Under the pieces are notes generated by a model. That model had not been told where the DNA came from and ran no database searches. It was given only the letters and a program-made list of their open reading frames with translations. From Trichodesmium sp002260545 (GTDB lineage: Bacteria > Cyanobacteriota > Cyanobacteriia > Cyanobacteriales > Microcoleaceae): a stretch of DNA of 64,000 nt. Shown one piece after another: positions 26,222 to 34,786 of this stretch. The position numbers were made by a program, and so were the translations under genes. The stretch spans positions 39,802-103,801 of the forward strand of contig NZ_JBNHEQ010000268.1 of the NCBI RefSeq assembly GCF_050016015.1. Direction: 5' to 3'. Positions within the stretch are counted from its first letter, which is position 1. The number at the start of each line of letters is the position of its first letter.

Positions 26222-27804
26222 AGGAAGTTTTGTAGATAAGCAATTAACGACTCATCTACCATATAATTAACAATCTCTCTAGGAGTATAAAAAGACCCCG
26301 TTTGTTTCCTTGCCGTGGTTTCGGTTTCCGGGTTATATTCTGCTAATAAATTCTCAAATACTTTACCTAACAATTCTGGATCTAAAGCAATTTCTTCCTC
26401 AATAGGAGTATTTTCATCAATAGTAAATTTATAACGATTAAAAATATTAATTAATCCCTGAACTTGATACTTTTTATTTTTAGTTCCATAGGCTTTGTTT
26501 AAATCAACGTCTCTGACTTTTCCAAAAAAGAGAAAATTAGGAACATTTAAAACATTATCATCCCTATCAGAAAACCCATCAATTCTAATTTTTGTTTTCT
26601 CTTTGCCTTTTTGAGACGTTTTAGAGGAATCATCTTTCTCTTTATCTCTATCTAAACACTCAAATAAACCCCCATTAAGAAAAGGAATATCGTGACATAA
26701 TTCTAAAAAATCATCAGAATTAATAAAATAATCTTGGTAACGATAAACATTAGCTACTCCATAATTTTGATCTATTCCTCCCTTTTGTTTAGTTTGTCCT
26801 CTAAACTTTCGGTTATTCCTCACATTCCCCTTTTCTAAGGGGGATTTAGGGGGATGGTTCATTTCGGTATTTAGAGTAGCAAAAAAGAGATTTTGTAAGA
26901 TAGCTTTATAATAAGTTGTTTCCTCTAATTCCAAAGATTTTAGTAACCTTTGCAGCTTACCTTCATTAAATAAATCATCAGGAACTAACCTCTTTTCTTT
27001 TAAAAACCAAACAAAAATCAGGCGAGTAATTAAACGAATAATACTGGTAGCATTACGAATAGATTCATCTGCTTCTGCTCCATCAGGAAAAGTCACCATT
27101 TGAGTCGCCCATAAATACCAATTAGATACCTCCTTAAAGAATTTTTTATTGAGTTCTGATGTATCTAGAACTTTTTGCCAAGCTGTATGTAATTCGTCAA
27201 AATTCTGAACATATTTCAGAGAGATGAAGGATAAATCTGCTAAAATTTCAAGATGCGCTCGATGGGGAGAATTTATATTAATGTCTTTGATTAAAGTAAT
27301 CTTTTCTAAGACATCTTTATCCCTATCTAACTTATTAGGACGACGATTAATTATAGATAAGGTAATATAATTCCCATAACGAAATAAAATCATAATGGGA
27401 ATATCAGATTGACGGTTTATTTCACGGGTGATAGTTGCCATTTTACTCCGAGAATAATCAGGATTTTGTAAAGTTAATCCCAGAAAAATATATGACTTTA
27501 AATAATCCTTTTCAAAAGAAGGTTGAAATAATCCTAACTGTTCATTTTGAGTAATTTCTTCTTCCGTCACCTGAAAGAAATAATCGACCGACTTCCACTC
27601 TTTTAATAATCCTTTATCTTGACTAAAATTATCCCACCCAAATTCTTGTACTACCTCATCAGGGGTTTGAATATCTAATAAAAATTCCCGTTGAGTTGAG
27701 TAACCTAAAGTTTCAAATAGATGCTTAATTCCATCAGCGTTAGAAACTTGACTAAATTCTTTTAAAGCTTTTTCAATATCAGATTTAAGGTTTTTTTGAG
27801 TCAT
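26056..27804 (-). CDS. N6-adenine DNA methyltransferase, N-terminal part
   Basis: About 580 residues up to the N gap. The ATG at 27804 is preferred over a TTG at 27810; it overlaps the 3' end of the helicase gene by 20 bases, so translation is probably coupled. The region is a helical N-terminal module of Eco57I/type IIG-like enzymes, ending in TGSFYTPREIVNYMVDESL, the conserved segment just before methyltransferase motif I. Motif I itself (DIACGSGAF) comes only after the repeat array and RAYT domain, at about 24965-24995. In uninterrupted homologues I expect the YMVDESL and LRHLLSY stretches to be close together. A basic patch with PPKSPLEKG near 26830 is itself a dispersed 'CCCCCTAAATCCCCC' repeat read in frame. 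Confidence 0.78.
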
Positions 27805-30800
27805 CTTCAATAATTAACCAGGTTATCAGTTGAAAGTCTGTACTTTTGGTCACTTGTTGTTCTTTTAAAGGAATGATACCTCTTTTTCCTGACTTAAAAA
27901 TATTTTTAGTGACACGGTTAGTAAATATGCGGGTAATAGAATCAACTGCTTTATCTAATAAATCGTTCTCTTTACTCATATTAGAACCATGATTGGTACG
28001 GCGGTCAAATAATTGACATAAATCTTTATATGGTTTAGTTTTCCCTGCACATAAAAGACGATATATTTCTAAAATTTGTTTAGGTTGAGCAAAGGTATAA
28101 CGAATATTTCCATCATCCCTTATATAAACTAAAAAATAAGGTTGTAGAGGGTTAACTTGTTCATTTTTTAATTTTTCTTTAACCGCTGCTTGTGAAAGAG
28201 AGGAATATATTTGTTGAAGACAGAAAATAATACCAGGTTTAATTACATCATAGTCTTTATGACTAGGAACAATACCATATAATCCTAACGGAGTATTTTC
28301 TAAAATTTGTCGATTTTTATCTAAATAATTAAGTAAGTCTATACGAAAATCATTCAAGGTAAATTCTGTCAAAGAAATTGATTCATTAAAATCTTCAATA
28401 TCTAATACTTCATCTTTCAAGCGTAGTAACTGTTCATCTCGATAACTCATTTCTTTGGTTAATAAATCGGGTAGTTCATCTACATTTAAAAGATTATCTT
28501 CTCCGGTGGCTGTAATATCAACTAATGCCATTCTCGCTTCAACTCTATTTTTGAGATTAATATAGTTATTCAAGTCTTCTGTCGGCCAAAAATTAACTAA
28601 TTGAACGGTATGATTAAGACTGCCAATTCTATCAATACGTCCGAATCTTTGAATAATTCTGACAGGATTCCAATGAATATCATAATTAACTAAATAATCG
28701 CAATCTTGTAAGTTTTGACCTTCAGAAATACAGTCAGTAGCAATTAATAAATCTATTTGATTATCTTGGGGTAAGGAAGACATTATTTCTCGTTTCTTAG
28801 ACTTAGGAGAAAAGTTAGTTAAAATCTCTTCAAAACTGCTACTTCCCAAGGTGGTTTTATTGCCTTTATTACCACCTGTGACTAAAGCTATATGAATTTT
28901 TAATTCGGTTGTCACCCACTTTTGCAAAGCATCATATAAATATTTAGCTGTATCAGCAAATGCGGTAAAGATGATAATTTTTTTATTCTCTTTTCCTTCT
29001 TTATTAAAAGTCGGATTAGTTACTTTAGACTGAATAATTTTTTTTAACTCAGCTAACTTAGCATCTCTACAGATATTTACATCTTTTGCTTTAATATATA
29101 AGTTATAAAGTTGTTTTCTATCTCTTTCTAGATCGACTAACCATCTGTCAACATCTAAATGTTTTAATTGATATTTTAAATGTTTTCCTACTTCAAAAGT
29201 AGCTTGTAACTCTTCGTCTCCATCCACATCCTCATCATCCACCTCGGTAACACAAGCTTCCAGCTTGTCATCCTCAGTAACACAAGCTTCTAGCTTGTCA
29301 TCCACCCAAGATGGGTGGGTTACTGACTTTTCATCCACTAAAGATGGGTGAGTTACTGACTTTTCATCCACTAAAGATGGGTGGATTACTGATTTAATTT
29401 TTGCCTCTAAATATTCAATCTTTTCTATCGTTCTCTCCAAAGTAATCCTAAAAGAATAAACTGAACTTTCCAACCTTTTGATAAAATTAACCTTCATCAT
29501 TCCAATTAAGTAATTTTCTCGATTACTTTGAGTAAAATTCTTTTGGATAACTTCCCCTTCATACAAATTTTGATATTCTTCTAAAACATAATTAGATGGT
29601 TTAAACAAAGATAATTGATAATCAGAAATTTGCCTATTAATATCATCATAATCTAAGAAATCACCTTCTAAATCAATATGAGAAAATAAAGAAATAGATT
29701 TTAGTCTCTCTGGGAAACCGCCTAATTCTTCAATAACTTCTTGATAATACTTTTGAATATGTTTACGAGAACGAGCAATTGTCAATCCATCCAATAACGT
29801 AAAAAAGCTAGAATTTAATTTTTCTAATAACTCATCACTATAGTGTTGTTTTTTCTTCGCCCATAAAGTAAATTCTTTTTGAGCGATCGCCAAAGTTTGC
29901 TTAATACTATTAATCCCTAATGTTTCACTGAAAGCACTATCTTTACCTTCCACAATAAAATTAATCTGATTTCTTAAATCCTTTAAATCTGTATTCACAG
30001 GAGTTGCTGATAATAGTAATACTTTCGTAGGAACTCCTTTTTTAATAACATCTTCCATCAACCTTTCATAGCGACTTTTTTTGATAATATTTCCATCTTT
30101 ATCTCGTTTTCCTTTAGTATTATTCCGAAAATTATGAGATTCATCAATCACCACTAAATCATAATTACCCCAATTCAATATTTCTAAATTAATATCTCCT
30201 GAATATCCAGTTTCTCGACTTAAATCAGTATGAGATAATACGGTGTAATGAAATCTATCCTCAAGCAAAATATTTAATTCACTATTATTAGCAGCATGGT
30301 AAACTGTCCAATTACTTCTTAATTTATTAGGACATAAAACCAAAACTTTATAATTTAATAACTCAAAATATTTAATAATAGCTAAAGCTTCAAAAGTTTT
30401 TCCTAAACCCACACTATCAGCAATAATACAGCCATTATATTCCATGATTTTATTAATCGCAGCTTTAACTCCATCTTTCTGAAAATCAAATAATAAATTC
30501 CAAATCTTTGTATCAGTTAAGTGGCGTTGTTTAGTTAATAAGTCACTAGCTGCTTGTTGGTCTAAAAATCGTTTAAATAAATGATACAGTGTTTTATAAT
30601 AAATCAACTCAGGAGCATTATCCTGATAAAGTTGATTGAGATAACTAATTACTTCATTCTTGACATCTTGTACCAGGCTTTTATTATTCCATAACTCTTC
30701 AAACCATAATTTTAAATCTTGTCTATCCCTGTCACTATCAACAATTAAATTTAATTCAATATTACTATTTCCCTCAGCTAGTCCTAATCCCTTTAAGGTA

Positions 30801-31237
30801 AAATTAGAGCTACCTAAAATGGCAGTTTTTACCCCATTATGATCAATGTGATACATTTTACCATGAAGTAAATTACTTTGTCTGATAGAACGAATATTGA
30901 CTTTTTTATCTATCCACTCTTCACATTCCTTAGCTAATTTACTCTGTTTTAATCTACTACTTAGTTGAATGCCAGTGTCTTCAATTTTAAAAGATTTTGG
31001 ATTAGTCTCACTGCCGATATTTTGAATAAACCGAGGTTCTCCAAACAGAAAATTTAAGTTATCAATAGACCATAATTTCTGTTTTAAAGCTTCAAACGCA
31101 TAAATCGTAAAATAAGCAGAGATAATAGATAATTTAGAGTTTATTTCAATCTTATCTTGGAGAAAATCTCCAACTGTACCCCGCTCACAGTTGTCTCGAA
31201 TACCAGACTGAAATACAGAAAGCTGATGATTTGACAT
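27785..31237 (-). CDS. PLD-nuclease/SNF2-type helicase
   Basis: 1150 residues. Residues 1-190 form a phospholipase-D-type nuclease domain with HGKMYHID...GSSNFT (H125, K127, GSSN at 142-145), one HKD half as in BfiI-like nucleases. A SNF2/SF2 helicase core follows: Walker A DSVGLGKT (274-281), Walker B DESH (365-368), motif III LLLSATPVN, and a C-terminal lobe with IIIFTAFADTAKYLYDAL, ATDCISEGQNLQ and QRFGRIDRIGS. Between lobes a Ser/Asp/Glu-rich insert made by REP-like hairpins (29240-29395) reads SVTHPSLVDEK repeats. It is the first gene of a two-gene unit with the methyltransferase (20-base overlap): probably ATP-driven translocation and cleavage of unmodified DNA. The split nuclease-helicase / methyltransferase layout resembles a two-polypeptide version of type ISP enzymes; exact class not assigned. 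Confidence 0.82.
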   Translation of the reverse strand: MSNHQLSVFQSGIRDNCERGTVGDFLQDKIEINSKLSIISAYFTIYAFEALKQKLWSIDNLNFLFGEPRFIQNIGSETNPKSFKIEDTGIQLSSRLKQSKLAKECEEWIDKKVNIRSIRQSNLLHGKMYHIDHNGVKTAILGSSNFTLKGLGLAEGNSNIELNLIVDSDRDRQDLKLWFEELWNNKSLVQDVKNEVISYLNQLYQDNAPELIYYKTLYHLFKRFLDQQAASDLLTKQRHLTDTKIWNLLFDFQKDGVKAAINKIMEYNGCIIADSVGLGKTFEALAIIKYFELLNYKVLVLCPNKLRSNWTVYHAANNSELNILLEDRFHYTVLSHTDLSRETGYSGDINLEILNWGNYDLVVIDESHNFRNNTKGKRDKDGNIIKKSRYERLMEDVIKKGVPTKVLLLSATPVNTDLKDLRNQINFIVEGKDSAFSETLGINSIKQTLAIAQKEFTLWAKKKQHYSDELLEKLNSSFFTLLDGLTIARSRKHIQKYYQEVIEELGGFPERLKSISLFSHIDLEGDFLDYDDINRQISDYQLSLFKPSNYVLEEYQNLYEGEVIQKNFTQSNRENYLIGMMKVNFIKRLESSVYSFRITLERTIEKIEYLEAKIKSVIHPSLVDEKSVTHPSLVDEKSVTHPSWVDDKLEACVTEDDKLEACVTEVDDEDVDGDEELQATFEVGKHLKYQLKHLDVDRWLVDLERDRKQLYNLYIKAKDVNICRDAKLAELKKIIQSKVTNPTFNKEGKENKKIIIFTAFADTAKYLYDALQKWVTTELKIHIALVTGGNKGNKTTLGSSSFEEILTNFSPKSKKREIMSSLPQDNQIDLLIATDCISEGQNLQDCDYLVNYDIHWNPVRIIQRFGRIDRIGSLNHTVQLVNFWPTEDLNNYINLKNRVEARMALVDITATGEDNLLNVDELPDLLTKEMSYRDEQLLRLKDEVLDIEDFNESISLTEFTLNDFRIDLLNYLDKNRQILENTPLGLYGIVPSHKDYDVIKPGIIFCLQQIYSSLSQAAVKEKLKNEQVNPLQPYFLVYIRDDGNIRYTFAQPKQILEIYRLLCAGKTKPYKDLCQLFDRRTNHGSNMSKENDLLDKAVDSITRIFTNRVTKNIFKSGKRGIIPLKEQQVTKSTDFQLITWLIIEDDSKKP
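29240..29395. repeat. REP-like hairpins inside helicase gene
   Basis: Two direct GTAACACAAGCTTC(C/T)AGCTTGTC hairpins (29247-29269, 29277-29299), then three inverted units built on CACCCAAGATGGGTG and ACTAAAGATGGGTG with GTTACTGAC. All are open in the helicase frame and code the segment from SVIHPSLVDEK to KLEACVTEV between the helicase lobes. Confidence 0.75.
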
Positions 31238-31639
31238 AGTGGTTAAGAAAGAATTGCTTTTCTCTTAGTTTTCCCTCATTAAATCTTGAACTTTCAATGA
31301 AAATGTAATAGGTGTCAAATAGAGCAAGCTACAAAGAATATGAATGCTGCCCATTCGATGACTAAACCAAGAATTATAGGGGTTAATATCCCTTAAATAA
31401 TAGAGATATTTTCTAGATAAATGATGGATTTTTTTTGATTATAACTAACCTAAAAATCAGAAGGTAAATGGCCATTATAAGACATAGTAAAATTCCTAAA
31501 AAATGACTTATCTCCAGCATAAAATTATCTCTTTAATCATTTTATTACTTATCTCTACTACCTTACCGAAAAATTACTGATAACTGATAACTGAAATAAC
31601 CCCCCTTCTTTAGTAATAATGAAAGAGGGAAAAGTAATT
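31238..31639. other. Spacer without a recognised gene
   Basis: 400 bases, AT-rich. It contains the start region of the helicase gene (no clear ribosome site) and a TTACTGATAACTGATAACTGAAAT dispersed stretch near 31575, common before genes in this window. No gene or strong terminator is seen. Confidence 0.4.
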
Positions 31640-32296
31640 TTATTGTTTTTGCATTCGGGCTAACATATTAGATCTAAATTCGGCAAATGCTTCTTCTGTT
31701 GCCTCAGAATTTTGCCATGCTGGACGTCCTATTAAACGACTACACCAAGCATTAATTTTAGGATATTTATCTAAAGAAATACCTCCTCTCAACAATATAG
31801 GAATTATTGTTCCAGAAACAACATCAGCTAAAGTAATATTATTGCTCCCAAAATAAGGGCGATCGCCTAATAAATTCTCAAAAAATGTTAGGACTGTTGT
31901 AATTTTTTCCTCTGCTTTATTAACTTTTTCAGGGTCTTCTCCAGGTAAATCTAAAATTCGTGGCAGCAGTGGACCAATAGAGGGCAACAATTCATTAACA
32001 CTTACCATTTGTACCATCCGTACAATTGTTAGGTCTTTAACATCTTTAGGTAGCATATTAGGAGTAGGATATTTTGCTTCTAAATAGTCAAGAATTGCCA
32101 AAGATTCGACTACATTAAAACCATCATCTACTAAAGCAGGAATGTGGTGAAAAGGGTTAATTGCCAAAAAATCAGGTTTAAATTGTTCTCCACTGAGTTT
32201 TACTTCTACCAGTTCAAATTCAAGTCTTTTTTCTAATAATGTCACCCAGACGCGACGAGAGTTAGGAGATACAGGGGCGTGATAAAGAGTCAACAT
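31640..32296 (-). CDS. Glutathione S-transferase family protein
   Basis: 218 residues. Thioredoxin-fold N-terminal domain (1-80) with LYHAPVSPNSRRVWVTLLEK, the cis-Pro segment HHIPALVDD and the gamma-glutamyl-binding VVESLAIL. An all-helical C-terminal domain follows with ITLADVVSGTIIPIL, the N-capping motif of GSTs. Normal length. A Ser near residue 12 is the likely thiol-activating residue. Cytosolic conjugating or peroxide-reducing enzyme; substrate unknown. It sits between the helicase and cmoA on the same strand, with spacers of several hundred bases either side, so probably its own unit. Confidence 0.85.
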   Translation of the reverse strand: MLTLYHAPVSPNSRRVWVTLLEKRLEFELVEVKLSGEQFKPDFLAINPFHHIPALVDDGFNVVESLAILDYLEAKYPTPNMLPKDVKDLTIVRMVQMVSVNELLPSIGPLLPRILDLPGEDPEKVNKAEEKITTVLTFFENLLGDRPYFGSNNITLADVVSGTIIPILLRGGISLDKYPKINAWCSRLIGRPAWQNSEATEEAFAEFRSNMLARMQKQ

Positions 32297-32825
32297 TAGA
32301 GAACCTCACAATTTTATGAATAATATGAGCATTATTAATTTTAACACTGATATAAAATCCGGTTATACAGTAATCGCAAAATTACTGCCTTTTAATACAG
32401 ATATTTTATTGAATAGGAATTTTTAAATTCATGCTATTCAAATTCTTTCTTTCTCCTAACTCCTAACTCTTGTACGGGCGATTTTCTACGGAATGCTCCT
32501 AATTACGCGTTTACGTTTGCAGAGCATTCCGAAGGAAAGTATTCCGGAACGGAAATCGCCCCTACGACTCCTGACTCCTCAGCAATACGATAACTAATTA
32601 CCGAATAATTAATAATTAATAGTTAATAATTAATAATTAAGAGTTGATAGTAAATAATTAATTATTCATTCAACAATTAAGGTTTAAAGCCTCCCCTTGA
32701 AAGGGGATAAACCAAAAAAAATTATTTTAGCCAATCCCCTTCTTTCAAAAAGGGGTAATTATTAATTATTAATTGTTCATTGTTAATTGCTGAACCGGAT
32801 TCTATATCACCCCCTAATTTTTAAT
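32297..32825. other. Repeat-rich spacer upstream of GST gene
   Basis: Holds a nested GTACGGGCGATT...AATCGCCCCTAC palindrome (about 32472-32567) interrupted by GTTTGCAGAGCATTCCG (32515-32538), heptamer tracts (32604-32641 and 32756-32790, TAATTAA type), and a GGTTTAAAGCCTCCCC repeat (about 32688-32705). No gene. Confidence 0.55.
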
Positions 32826-33587
32826 TCAATCAGATTTTAACGCCACAAATGAGACAAAATTATGCAATTTAATTAATGATTCTATATATTGAAAACCGCT
32901 CTGCTTTAACATTTGTAATTGTTCCGCTTCATTCAGTGGAATCAATACATTTTCCAGCGCTTCTTTTTTTCGTTCTATTTCATTTTGAGCATAACCATTT
33001 TTAGTTTTAAAAGCTTCATAATGCCGAGTAATTGTTTCTTGAAATTGAGGACAGCAAGACCGAATTTTTTCACTCATAAATAGTAATCCACCAGGCACTA
33101 AACCTTGATAAATTGCTAGTAATAATTTTTGTCTTTGAGGGAGAGATAAAAATTGTAAGGTATAGTTCATTACAACTACACTACTATTTTCAAAAGAACA
33201 ATTTTCAGCACTTTCACAAATTAATTCTATCTGATGAATTTGTTCTACTTGAGCTAATTTTTCTCTAGCTTTATCCAGCATATCTGGAGAATTATCAATT
33301 CCCACTAAAATTGCTGGTTGTTTCAAAAATCGACCTAATAATTCTAGGAATGTACCAGTAGAACAACCTACATCAATAATCCGTGTTTTTGATTGATAAT
33401 ATGCTCGCGTCCAATGCACTGCCCCAGCGATAACTTCTCGATATAGAGGCACCGAACGGGATACCATATTATCGAAAACTTTGACTACTTCGGCATTAAA
33501 AGCAAAAGGTTTCGGCCAGGGACCTTTTTCAAATAGTTCATCTTTTTCTGAACTTAAATATAGTTCTGTTTCTAGTGGTTCAGTCAT
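32826..33587 (-). CDS. cmoA: Carboxy-SAM synthase CmoA
   Basis: 253 residues against about 247 in E. coli. It makes carboxy-S-adenosylmethionine from SAM and prephenate, the cofactor of CmoB. Conserved stretches: FDNMVSRSVPLY (substrate-side helix with RSVPxY), IIDVGCSTGTFLELL, VGIDNSPDMLDKAR, VVVMNYTLQFL, IYQGLVPGGLLFMSEK and NGYAQNEIERKKEALENVLIP split over residues 175-195. These are specific to CmoA rather than generic methyltransferases. The gene lies 200 bases downstream of trmN6 on the same strand, while cmoB is 10 kb further on, beyond GST and the restriction-like genes. Confidence 0.9.
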   Translation of the reverse strand: MTEPLETELYLSSEKDELFEKGPWPKPFAFNAEVVKVFDNMVSRSVPLYREVIAGAVHWTRAYYQSKTRIIDVGCSTGTFLELLGRFLKQPAILVGIDNSPDMLDKAREKLAQVEQIHQIELICESAENCSFENSSVVVMNYTLQFLSLPQRQKLLLAIYQGLVPGGLLFMSEKIRSCCPQFQETITRHYEAFKTKNGYAQNEIERKKEALENVLIPLNEAEQLQMLKQSGFQYIESLIKLHNFVSFVALKSD

Positions 33588-33630
33588 TTCAGTTATCAGT
33601 TATCAATTATCAGTATTTTTGGCTGAATTC

Positions 33631-33828
33631 TTACGTTAATATTTTAAGTAATCGTAGGGGTTTGGTTTCCCAACCCAAGTGAATTGTTACGTTAATATTT
33701 TAAGTAATCGTAGGGGTTTGGTTTCCCAACCCAAGTTAATGCTTACTTTAATATTTTAAATAATCGTAGGGGTTTGGTCTCCCAACCCAAGTGAATGCTT
33801 ACTTTAATATTTTAAGTAAAAGTCTTTA
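33631..33828. repeat. 56-base tandem repeat (3.5 copies) overlapping the trmN6 3' end
   Basis: Units start at 33631, 33687, 33743 and 33799 (period 56 exactly). Each has TTACGTTAATATTTTAAGTAA followed, in the first three, by a hairpin AGGGGTTTGGTTTCCCAACCC. The last partial unit contains the trmN6 stop and its final codons (FYLKY on the minus strand). The array looks like amplification of the gene's 3' end with its terminator-like hairpin. Confidence 0.8.
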
Positions 33829-34514
33829 ATTAGACTAATAAACTCTGACGTATATATATATTGTTTTGCTTCAATAGTCAGAGTATTTTCTTGTAATGGT
33901 AATTTATTTTTGCTTAGTTCCATCAAAATTCGTTTTGTGGGAATTTCTGGCATAGATTTAACATAGAGTTTTCTCTGACAAAATAATCCAAAGTATTCAG
34001 CTTTTTCCTGAAAATTTTCAGCCTGTTCTACTGGATAAATTACAGCTAATTTTCCTGTTTCAGACAACAATTTAACTGCTATTTCTAATAAATCAGCTTG
34101 TGAAAGAAAGTCCGTATGTCTGGCAACTGTTCTAGAATGATTGGCAGCTTTCAAAGCATTTTCAAAAAAAGGTGGATTTGAGACTATTAAATCATAACGT
34201 TTTTGGCAAAAATTTGTATATTCTTGGATTGAATAGTTGGCAATTATAATTCTGTTTGACCAAGGCGATCGCTCTACATTTTCCCTAGCTTGAATAGATG
34301 AATTTATGTCAATTTCTACAGCATCAATATTAGCAGATGAACGCTGTGCCAACATTAAAGCAATTAAACCAGTACCCGTACCAATATCCAAAATTTTTTC
34401 TGCTCCAGAAACATCTACCCATGCTCCCAATAAAGTACCATCAGTGCCAACTTTCATTGCACATTTATCTTGTAGGATAGTAAACTGCTTAAATCGAAAT
34501 TGATTTCCTCCCAT
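33804..34514 (-). CDS. trmN6: tRNA1(Val) A37 N6-methyltransferase TrmN6 (YfiC)
   Basis: 236 residues from the ATG at 34514; an upstream ATG at 34565 adds 17 residues not expected in the family, which starts shortly before the FxFKQF motif. Motifs: QFRFKQFTILQD, CAMKVGTDGTLLGAW, ILDIGTGTGLIALMLAQR, DAVEIDINS and the catalytic NPPF (LIVSNPPFF). E. coli YfiC shares the KQF, CAMKVGTDG.LLGAW and DAVE blocks. The enzyme methylates A37 next to the anticodon of tRNA-Val, whose position 34 is the target of CmoA/CmoB; the linkage with cmoA is therefore meaningful. The last codons lie inside the 56-base tandem repeat. Confidence 0.87.
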   Translation of the reverse strand: MGGNQFRFKQFTILQDKCAMKVGTDGTLLGAWVDVSGAEKILDIGTGTGLIALMLAQRSSANIDAVEIDINSSIQARENVERSPWSNRIIIANYSIQEYTNFCQKRYDLIVSNPPFFENALKAANHSRTVARHTDFLSQADLLEIAVKLLSETGKLAVIYPVEQAENFQEKAEYFGLFCQRKLYVKSMPEIPTKRILMELSKNKLPLQENTLTIEAKQYIYTSEFISLIKDFYLKY

Positions 34515-34786
34515 ATTCTGAATTTTTCTACTTGTATACAACTTTAAGCATTTAGCTATGAACAATCAGCTAAAATCAAAATTATAACACTTTTTACATA
34601 AGATACTAAAACTGCTGATAGGTAATATACCCACACCACTTACCTGAAATTTTTTGATAATTAAGTTATTATAAATAAATGTAAATTTATCCGACTAATC
34701 AAGACAGTTGAGAGCAAGTAAATTTGATGGAATTTTCTTACTTTTAACTTTTGATTTTTAAATTTTGACTTAAATAAGGACTAACC

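Noticed and set aside
33631..33828. CRISPR-like array from 56-base spacing
   Set aside because: Whole units are repeated end to end; there is no variable spacer. It is a tandem duplication of the trmN6 3' end.
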